Shown here piece by piece: positions 5,957 to 11,331 of a DNA stretch of 11,331 bases (within the stretch, counting starts at the first letter, position 1; each line of letters opens with the position of its first letter). A program made the position numbers and the translations under genes. The DNA comes from Pseudonocardiales bacterium (GTDB lineage: Bacteria > Actinomycetota > Actinomycetes > Mycobacteriales > Pseudonocardiaceae), in NCBI GenBank assembly GCA_025465385.1, contig JAODNG010000087.1:1-11331 (forward strand), given 5' to 3'. The notes under the pieces were generated by a model that did no database searches, was not told the DNA's origin, and saw nothing but the letters and a program-made list of their open reading frames with translations.

Positions 5957-8247
5957 GCGCTGACCTGGGCGGGCGATGCGTCGACCAGCGAGGTGGACCG
6001 CCGCTTGGATACCACGACCGACACCACAATCACCGCTGCGGCGACCAGGGCAATACCCAATCTCACCGGGGCACCGTTCGGCAGGGCCGTGATGGTGACG
6101 ATCGCCGGCGCCACTAACACCGAGACGAGGTTCATCACCTTGAGCAGAGGGTTGATGGCCGGACCGGCGGTGTCCTTGAACGGGTCACCGACGGTGTCCC
6201 CGATCACCGTGGCGGCGTGCGCATCGGAGCCCTTGCCACCGTGGTTGCCGTCCTCGACGAGTTTCTTGGCGTTGTCCCAGGCACCACCGGAGTTGGCGAG
6301 GAAGATCGCCATCAGGGTGCCGGTGATGATCGCCCCGGCCAGGAAGCCCGCGAGCGGGCCGACGCCGAGGCCGAAGCCCACCGCTATCGGGGCCAGCACC
6401 GCGAGCAGCCCTGGGGTGGCCAGCTCACGCAGCGAGTCCTTGGTGCAGATGTCGACCACTCGCCCGTACTCGGGCCGTACCGAGCCATCCATGATTCCGG
6501 GGTTGTCGCGGAACTGCCTGCGCACCTCGTAGACCACAGCTCCTGCGGCCCGGGACACGGCGTTGATCAGCAACCCGGAGAACATGAACACCACGGCGGC
6601 GCCGATGGTCAGGCCGACAAGGACGTTGGGGACCGAGACGTTGAACACTGCATTGAGATCGATGTTCGCGGTTGCCGACCGGATGGCGTCGCGGTAGGAG
6701 CCGAACAGTGCCGTGGCGGCGAGCACCGCGGTGGCGATCGCGATGCCCTTGGTGATGGCCTTAGTGGTGTTACCCACAGCGTCGAGCTCGGTGAGGGTGG
6801 CTACGCCGTCGCCCTTGACGTCGCCAGACATCTCGGCGATGCCCTGGGCGTTGTCGCTGACCGGGCCGAAGGTGTCCATCGCGACGATCACACCGACAGT
6901 GGTGAGCAGGCCGGTGCCGGCCAGCGCGATCGCGAACAACGAGACGGTGACGGATCCGGACAGCAAGAACGCCGCGTACACCGCGGCGCCGATCACCAGG
7001 GCGGTGTACACCGCCGACTCGAAACCGATTGAGATCCCGGACAGGATCACCGTCGCGGCACCCGTCAGCGAGCTGGTGCCGACGTCGCGGACCGGCCGGT
7101 GTTCGGTACCGGTGAAGTAGCCGGTGAGCCACAGGATGATCCCGGCCAGCACGATGCCGATGATCACGGCGACCGCTGCGATCACTGCCGGGCTGCCAAC
7201 CACCTGATCGAGAGGCTGACCATCGATCTGGCTGATTCCGGCAAGTGCACCGAAGTTGTTGGGAAGGTAGAGGAAGGCGGCCACCGTGCACGCCACCGCC
7301 GAGATCGTCGCAGCGATGTAAAAAGAGCGGTTGATCGCGCGCAGCCCCGGTTCGCCCACCCGGCCCTTAGTGACGTACACGCCGATTACCGCGGTCACTA
7401 CCCCGATCGCGGGCACGATCAGCGGGTACAACAGGCCTTTGAGTCCGAACGCCGCGGTGCCCAGGATCAGCGCCGCGACCAGCGTCACCGCATAGGATTC
7501 GAACAGGTCGGCAGCCATCCCGGCACAGTCACCCACGTTGTCGCCGACGTTGTCGGCGATGGTGGCGGCGTTGCGCGGGTCGTCCTCGGGGATGCCTGCC
7601 TCGACCTTGCCGACCAGGTCACCACCGACGTCGGCAGCTTTGGTGAAGATGCCGCCGCCGACCCGCATGAACATCGCGAGCAGTGCGGCGCCGAAACCGA
7701 AGCCTTCCAGCACCCGGGGGGCGTGACCGGCGTAGACCAGCACTACCAGCGACGCCCCGAACAGTCCCAGGCCCACGGTGAACATGCCGACCACGCCGCC
7801 GGTGCGAAACGCGATTCGCATCGCCCGCTCGCGGCCACCTGACTCATTGGACGCCGCTGCGACCCGGATGTTCGCTCGAGTGGACAACCACATGCCGAGA
7901 TAGCCGATCGACGCCGAGAACAGCGCGCCCGCCAGGAAGAAGATTGAGCGACCGATCCGCTCGCCGAGGTCCTCGGCCGGCAACGCGAACAGCAGGAGAA
8001 AGACCACCACGGCGAACCCGGACAGCGTCTTGAACTGGCGGTTCAGGTAAGCCGATGCACCTTCCTGCACCGCTCGGCCGATGTCCTGCATGCGCGCGGT
8101 GCCCTGACCGGCCGCCAGTACCTCCCGCATCAGCACGCCACCGACGACCAGCGCGGCGAGAGCGACAACGGCGACCACACCGACGACGGTGTAATCACCC
8201 CCGCTCAGGTCGAGACCCCCGCCCTGGGCGAGGATAAACCGGGACAT
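5953..8247 (-). CDS. hppA: Membrane proton-translocating pyrophosphatase, K+-independent type, 764 aa
   Basis: The enzyme hydrolyses cytoplasmic pyrophosphate and pumps protons across the membrane, recovering energy from biosynthetic by-product PPi. It is highly hydrophobic, as expected for a protein of about 16 membrane helices, and its length is normal for the family. The substrate site is complete: DVGGDLVGKVE (about 206-216), IPEDDPRN, DNVGDNVGDCAGMAADLFE (about 232-250), and the C-terminal GDTVGDPFKDTAGPAINPLLK. GNTTKAITKG at 492-501 has Lys496, where potassium-dependent members have Ala, so this should be the potassium-independent proton pump. The usual DVGADLVGK is DVGGDLVGK here, a mild change. 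ATG 8247 (MSRFILAQ) is preceded by GGAGGG (8256-8251). The open frame extends upstream to 8517, but that part is Arg-rich, non-membrane and overlaps the divergent control region. The stop overlaps the start of the lipoprotein gene. Confidence 0.97.
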   Translation of the reverse strand: MSRFILAQGGGLDLSGGDYTVVGVVAVVALAALVVGGVLMREVLAAGQGTARMQDIGRAVQEGASAYLNRQFKTLSGFAVVVFLLLFALPAEDLGERIGRSIFFLAGALFSASIGYLGMWLSTRANIRVAAASNESGGRERAMRIAFRTGGVVGMFTVGLGLFGASLVVLVYAGHAPRVLEGFGFGAALLAMFMRVGGGIFTKAADVGGDLVGKVEAGIPEDDPRNAATIADNVGDNVGDCAGMAADLFESYAVTLVAALILGTAAFGLKGLLYPLIVPAIGVVTAVIGVYVTKGRVGEPGLRAINRSFYIAATISAVACTVAAFLYLPNNFGALAGISQIDGQPLDQVVGSPAVIAAVAVIIGIVLAGIILWLTGYFTGTEHRPVRDVGTSSLTGAATVILSGISIGFESAVYTALVIGAAVYAAFLLSGSVTVSLFAIALAGTGLLTTVGVIVAMDTFGPVSDNAQGIAEMSGDVKGDGVATLTELDAVGNTTKAITKGIAIATAVLAATALFGSYRDAIRSATANIDLNAVFNVSVPNVLVGLTIGAAVVFMFSGLLINAVSRAAGAVVYEVRRQFRDNPGIMDGSVRPEYGRVVDICTKDSLRELATPGLLAVLAPIAVGFGLGVGPLAGFLAGAIITGTLMAIFLANSGGAWDNAKKLVEDGNHGGKGSDAHAATVIGDTVGDPFKDTAGPAINPLLKVMNLVSVLVAPAIVTITALPNGAPVRLGIALVAAAVIVVSVVVSKRRSTSLVDASPAQVSA

Positions 8248-8250
8248 CGG

Positions 8251-8256
8251 CCCTCC
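8251..8256 (-). promoter_or_regulatory. Ribosome binding site of hppA
   Basis: GGAGGG on the minus strand lies 3 nt before ATG 8247. The spacing is short, but this is the only good site and it fits the start of the membrane domain, against a longer open frame upstream. Confidence 0.6.
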
Positions 8257-8314
8257 ATGGTTTTCGTGCAGTACACCGACCGGGCCGCCCCGCAAGACGG
8301 CGCCACGGCCGATC

Positions 8315-8320
8315 AGTCTA
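8315..8320 (-). promoter_or_regulatory. Possible -10 element for hppA
   Basis: TAGACT on the minus strand fits the actinobacterial TANNNT pattern and would give a leader of about 60 nt before ATG 8247. No good -35 element lies at the usual distance, so this is tentative. Confidence 0.25.
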
Positions 8321-8385
8321 GGCATGCCGCCGCTGCTCACCTCCCCCGGTGTCCGCTGCGGCCCCGCCCGACGGCGCTCAGTGTC

Positions 8386-8443
8386 CCGAACTGCACAGCG
8401 GAGCTGTCCCCGCTCGCCCGGGCAGCTCCGCTGTGGAGTTCGG
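8386..8443. repeat. Long inverted repeat (24-bp arms, 2 mismatches) between hppA and the helicase
   Basis: The left arm 8386-8409 and right arm 8420-8443 pair at 22 of 24 positions around a 10-nt loop. The arms begin CCGAACT and end AGTTCGG. Each contains CAGC-N3-GCTG (CAGCGGAGCTG and CAGCTCCGCTG), a smaller palindrome. The element lies in the 261-bp gap (8248-8508) between divergent genes, about 140 bp from the hppA start and 65 bp from the helicase start. It cannot terminate either gene, so an operator, a shared control site or a structured leader is more likely. Nothing else in the gap looks coding. Confidence 0.8.
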
Positions 8444-8457
8444 AAGCGGGAGGGCTG

Positions 8458-8472
8458 TTGACGCGTTAGCGT
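8458..8472 (+). promoter_or_regulatory. Possible promoter elements for the helicase
   Basis: TTGACG (8458-8463) matches a -35 hexamer and TAGCGT (8467-8472) a TANNNT -10 hexamer, but they are only 3 nt apart and cannot work as one normal pair. TAGCGT could act as an extended -10 alone, about 37 nt before the GTG. Tentative. Confidence 0.2.
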
Positions 8473-8492
8473 GCGGGACGAGGACATGGGAC

Positions 8493-8498
8493 GGGAGG
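8493..8498 (+). promoter_or_regulatory. Ribosome binding site of the helicase
   Basis: GGGAGG lies 10 nt upstream of GTG 8509 and supports that start. Confidence 0.6.
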
Positions 8499-8508
8499 CG
8501 CAAAAGCG

Positions 8509-10905
8509 GTGACGCACTGCGACGGGCGCGGGCAGGTGCTGTTGCAGCGGCTGCTCTTTACCGCTGGCGGCAATCCGGCGACCGGCGGCGGAGCGGCCGG
8601 TGGGCTTGATGGTGGCGTTGGGGGTGAATCACCGCTGCGGCACGTCACGACGATTCCCGGCCGGCCGGCGACGACGGTGCAGTGGCCCTGCTGGGTTCCC
8701 GACCAGCTGCGCGAGTCGCTCATCGCAGCGGGTGTGGCGGCGCCGTGGGTGCACCAGGTCGCCGTCGCCGAACTGGCTCGGGCGGACCGCCACGTCGTGG
8801 TCGCCACTGGCACCGCGTCGGGCAAGTCGCTGGCCTACCAGCTGCCGGTGCTCACCCACCTGCTGGACGATGAGCAGGCCACCGCGCTGTATCTCGCTCC
8901 AACCAAGGCCTTGGGCGCCGACCAGATCCGGGCAGTAACCGCGCTGGGCCTGGCCGGGGTGCGGCCGGCCGGCTTCGACGGTGACACCGCGATGGCGCAG
9001 CGGGACTGGGTGCGCTCGCACGCCCGGTGGGTGTTCACCAATCCGGACATGCTGCACCACGGCCTGCTCGCCCGGCACGACCGGTGGGCCCGCCTGCTGC
9101 GGCGGCTGAGCTTCGTGGTGATCGACGAGTGCCACGCCTACCGCGGGATGTTCGGCTCGCACGTCGCGCTGTTGCTGCGCCGGTTGCGGCGGGTCGCGGC
9201 CCGCTACGGCGCACATCCGGTGTTCGTGCTGGCATCGGCGACGGTCGCCGACCCGGGCATCTCGGCGTCCCGGCTCACCGGCCTGGACACCGTGGCCGTC
9301 ACCGAGGATGGCTCGCCGTGCGGTGAGCGCACCATCGCGCTGTGGGAGCCGCCGCTGCTTGACGAGCTGACCGGTGAGAACGGGGCGCCGGTGCGCCGCT
9401 CGGCGGGTGCGGAGGCCGCCCGGATGCTGGCCGACCTGGTGATCGAAGGCGCCCGCACCCTGGTGTTCGTCCGCTCCCGGCGAGGCGCCGAGTTGACCGC
9501 GCTGGGAGCCCAGCGGGCGCTGTCCGCTGCCTCGGCAGGGGACCTCGCTGGCCGGGTTGCCGCCTACCGGGCGGGCTACCTTCCCGAGGAGCGGCGGGCT
9601 TTGGAGACCGCGCTGGACGCTGGAGAGCTGCTCGGGGTCGCCTCGACCAACGCGCTGGAGCTGGGCGTGGACATCACCGGGCTCGATGCGGTGGTGCTGG
9701 CCGGCTACCCCGGCACCCGGGCTTCGTTCTGGCAGCAGGCCGGGCGGGCCGGCCGGGCCGGGTCGGGAGCGCTGGTGGTCTTCGTCGCCCGGGATGATCC
9801 GCTGGACACCTACCTGGTGCACCACAGCGCCGCCCTGCTCGGCGCGGCGGTCGAGACCACGGTGCTGGATCCGACGAATCCCTACGTGTTGCGCCCGCAG
9901 CTGGCCTGCGCGGCCGCCGAGCTGCCACTGACCGACGCCTGCGTCGATTCGTTGGGTGGCGACGTGGCCCGGTCCGTGGTCGACGATTTGGTCGCCGAAG
10001 GGCTGCTGCGGCGCAGGTCCGGTGGCTGGTTCTGGGCCGCTGCGCGTCAGCGCCCTCATCCCGGAGTGGACATCCGGGGCTCGGGTGGGCACCCGGTGGC
10101 GGTGGTGGAGGCTGACACCGGTCGCCTGCTCGGCACCGTCGACCCCGGATCGGCCTGCACCGCGGTGCACCCGGGCGCGGTGTACCTGCATCGAGGTGAC
10201 TCCTTCGTGGTCGACGAGCTGGACCTGGACTCCGGCGTCGCGCTAGTGCATCCCGAGGAGCCGGAGTGGCACACTTCGGCCCGCTCCACGACAGACATCT
10301 GCGTGGTATCGACGCTTGCCCAGCGGCGCTGCGGTGGGGTCTCGGTGACGCTGGGCGAGGTGGAGGTGACCTCGCAGGTGGTGGGCTACCTGCGACGGCT
10401 GCCGTCGGGCCAGGTGCTCGATGCGGTGCCGTTGGAGATGCCGCCCTCGACGCTGCGAACCAGGGCAGTCTGGTTCACCGTCTCCGAAGACTTACTCGAG
10501 GCCGCCGGGTTGCCGTTTGCGGCGTGGCCCGGAGCGCTGCACGCCGCCGAGCACGCCGCGATCGGCCTGCTACCGCTGGTCGCCACCTGCGATCGGTGGG
10601 ACATCGGTGGCGTCTCCACAGCGCGGCACGCCGACACCGGTGAACCGACTGTGTTCGTCCATGACGGGCACCCCGGCGGTGCCGGGTTCGCCGATCGGGG
10701 GCACGCTGCGCTGGCACCCTGGCTGACCGCGACGCGAGATGCCATCGCCGCCTGCGAGTGCCCGTCGGGCTGCCCGTCCTGCGTGCAGTCGCCCAAATGC
10801 GGCAACGGCAACGACCCACTGGACAAGGCCGGCGCCCTCGTAGTACTCGACACCGTCCTGTCCTGCCTGCCGAGCGCCAGGCACCCGGTCGCGGCCTCCG
10901 CGTGA
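8509..10905 (+). CDS. SF2 DECH-box helicase, Rv3649/SftH/MrfA-like, 798 aa
   Basis: This is an ATP-dependent 3'-5' DNA translocase/helicase of the clade that includes M. smegmatis SftH and B. subtilis MrfA; MrfA acts in repair of mitomycin C damage. Motifs in order: His82-Gln83 (Q motif), ATGTASGKS (Walker A, 99-107), LAPTKALGADQ (Ia), FTNPDML (Ib), VIDECHAYRG (motif II, DECH 206-209), ASAT (III, 242-245), STNALELGVDITGL (V) and QQAGRAGRAGSG (VI). The C-terminal DUF1998-type region ends in a metal-binding cluster, Cys751-x3-Cys755-x2-Cys758-x5-Cys764, with an extra Cys749. Residues 20-40 are a Gly-rich insert. Length and motif set are complete, so it should be active. It diverges from hppA and converges on the TadE-like gene, with a 336-nt overlap on the opposite strand. 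This is the known helicase/secretion gene neighbourhood of actinobacteria. Confidence 0.95.
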   Translation: MTHCDGRGQVLLQRLLFTAGGNPATGGGAAGGLDGGVGGESPLRHVTTIPGRPATTVQWPCWVPDQLRESLIAAGVAAPWVHQVAVAELARADRHVVVATGTASGKSLAYQLPVLTHLLDDEQATALYLAPTKALGADQIRAVTALGLAGVRPAGFDGDTAMAQRDWVRSHARWVFTNPDMLHHGLLARHDRWARLLRRLSFVVIDECHAYRGMFGSHVALLLRRLRRVAARYGAHPVFVLASATVADPGISASRLTGLDTVAVTEDGSPCGERTIALWEPPLLDELTGENGAPVRRSAGAEAARMLADLVIEGARTLVFVRSRRGAELTALGAQRALSAASAGDLAGRVAAYRAGYLPEERRALETALDAGELLGVASTNALELGVDITGLDAVVLAGYPGTRASFWQQAGRAGRAGSGALVVFVARDDPLDTYLVHHSAALLGAAVETTVLDPTNPYVLRPQLACAAAELPLTDACVDSLGGDVARSVVDDLVAEGLLRRRSGGWFWAAARQRPHPGVDIRGSGGHPVAVVEADTGRLLGTVDPGSACTAVHPGAVYLHRGDSFVVDELDLDSGVALVHPEEPEWHTSARSTTDICVVSTLAQRRCGGVSVTLGEVEVTSQVVGYLRRLPSGQVLDAVPLEMPPSTLRTRAVWFTVSEDLLEAAGLPFAAWPGALHAAEHAAIGLLPLVATCDRWDIGGVSTARHADTGEPTVFVHDGHPGGAGFADRGHAALAPWLTATRDAIAACECPSGCPSCVQSPKCGNGNDPLDKAGALVVLDTVLSCLPSARHPVAASA

Positions 10906-11274
10906 ACTCGACGTCTGGCGACCTGCCGGGCCGGCGCGGGCTCGGGCGGTGGCGGCGCCGAGGGTGGCTAGCCAACCGGCGGGTCGGGCCGTTGCTTGTA
11001 TCAGCACGGTCCAGTCGCGTATTTCGCACGATGCCAGCTGGACGCGCATCCGGTCGGTCACTCGACGGGCTTGGCTGCACGCGTACTGCTCACCGGCGAC
11101 GACTGTCGCGGCCCCGGCCAGCGCGGCCAGGTCAGCCGCCGACTCGACCTGGTGGCGGACAACCATCGCTTCGCCTAGGTGCAACCCGAACACCGCCATG
11201 CTGACCAGCACCGCGATGGCCCCGGCCGCCCATACCGTCGCCATCCCACGATCACCGTCGGCGCAGCACGTCAT
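10570..11274 (-). CDS. TadE-like protein (Rv3654c type) with antisense C-terminal extension
   Basis: Residues 1-115 match the helicase/secretion-neighbourhood TadE-like pattern: DRGMATVWAAGAIAVLVSMA starts one membrane helix (about 12-34), followed by VVRHQVESAADLAALAGAA, two Cys (66 and 82) and an Ala/Arg-rich end. Such proteins are pseudopilin-like components of a Tad/Flp-type system, with the helix in the membrane and the rest outside. Family members as I recall are about 85-130 residues and stop near the equivalent of ARARAGPAG (about 117). Here no stop occurs there, and the frame runs 111 more codons, antisense to the 3' end of the helicase. That tail is Gly/Arg-rich and looks like the shadow of the other gene. 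ATG 11274 overlaps the upstream stop (ATGA). The N-terminal half is the confident part; the true 3' end is uncertain. Confidence 0.75.
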   Translation of the reverse strand: MTCCADGDRGMATVWAAGAIAVLVSMAVFGLHLGEAMVVRHQVESAADLAALAGAATVVAGEQYACSQARRVTDRMRVQLASCEIRDWTVLIQATARPAGWLATLGAATARARAGPAGRQTSSSRGGRDRVPGARQAGQDGVEYYEGAGLVQWVVAVAAFGRLHAGRAARRALAGGDGISRRGQPGCQRSVPPIGEPGTAGVPVMDEHSRFTGVGVPRCGDATDVPPIAGGDQR

Positions 11275-11331
11275 GGCAGTGGCCCCGGTTCCAGCACCGC
11301 CGCGGCCTCCGCCCCGACGTCAACACCCGGC
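11271..11331 (-). CDS. Second TadE-like protein (Rv3655c type), C-terminal fragment
   Basis: In the frame that ends at TGA 11273-11271, the last 61 nt read PGVDVGAEAAAVLEPGPLP and stop. The ATGA overlap with the next gene, and the usual order of these loci (the Rv3655c homologue just upstream of Rv3654c), make this the 3' end of a second TadE-like minor-pilin-type gene. The gene starts outside the window. No domain can be checked from 19 residues, so the assignment rests on position and overlap. Confidence 0.55.
   Translation of the reverse strand, partial: PGVDVGAEAAAVLEPGPLP

Noticed and set aside
6217..7842. Plus-strand open frames opposite hppA (6217-7032, 7099-7842)
   Set aside because: They are His/Arg/Gly/Asp-rich shadows of the membrane protein gene, with no recognisable domain.
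8455..8500. DNA-damage (PafBC-type or LexA) promoter for the helicase
   Set aside because: I looked for a TTGTCRGTG-like box spaced 8 nt from TANNNT and for a TCGAAC-N4-GTTCGA site, and found no acceptable match upstream of 8509.
8248..8517. N-terminal extension of the hppA frame
   Set aside because: The extra 90 codons are Arg/Pro-rich, run through the inverted repeat and past the helicase start, and have no family counterpart; ATG 8247 begins the conserved protein.
8629..10191. Minus-strand open frame (520 codons) opposite the helicase
   Set aside because: It is antisense to the conserved helicase motifs, and its Gly/Arg/Gln/His-rich composition is typical of a shadow frame.

Overview
The window looks like chromosomal DNA from a mycobacterium or close relative (high GC, GTG/TTG starts, lipobox lipoproteins). 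The best anchors are a mycobacterial-type TopA, an SF2 helicase of the Rv3649/SftH/MrfA type, and TadE-like genes of the Rv3654c/Rv3655c type beside it. I cannot name the species. The order differs from M. tuberculosis as I remember it (topA, Rv3647c, cspA, Rv3649): here a proton-pumping pyrophosphatase gene (hppA) and a lipoprotein gene lie between topA and the helicase. Streptomyces also has hppA between topA and this helicase, so the arrangement here may be the older one.

Layout. Positions 1-1408 (minus strand) hold a small cell-envelope cluster: the first 24 codons of a lipoprotein at the window edge, a 151-residue helical ESX/PE-like protein, and a complete DUF3558 lipoprotein. Positions 1488-2204 (minus) encode a proline-rich protein with one C-terminal membrane segment. 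Positions 2272-5151 (minus) are topA. Positions 5303-5956 (minus) encode a lipoprotein whose GTG start overlaps the hppA stop (GTGA). Positions 5953-8247 (minus) are hppA, of the potassium-independent type judging by its GNTTK motif. A 261-bp divergent gap leads to the plus-strand helicase at 8509-10905. It converges on a minus-strand TadE-like gene (start 11274), whose reading frame runs 336 nt antisense into the helicase. The last 61 nt are the 3' end of a second TadE-like gene, coupled by an ATGA overlap.

How the genes fit together: hppA and the lipoprotein form a coupled pair, with topA 151 bp downstream on the same strand. TopA (supercoiling) and the helicase (DNA repair) are the DNA-metabolism core. 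The TadE-like genes belong to a Tad/Flp pilus-like secretion locus that probably continues beyond the right edge. The left cluster looks like a secreted helical protein with envelope lipoproteins.

The least explained features are three long, unrelated inverted repeats in gaps between genes (695-737, 2231-2280, 8386-8443). Each contains smaller palindromes or repeated half-sites, so they look more like operators or structured RNA than simple terminators. I found no tRNA, rRNA, CRISPR array, insertion sequence or phage gene.
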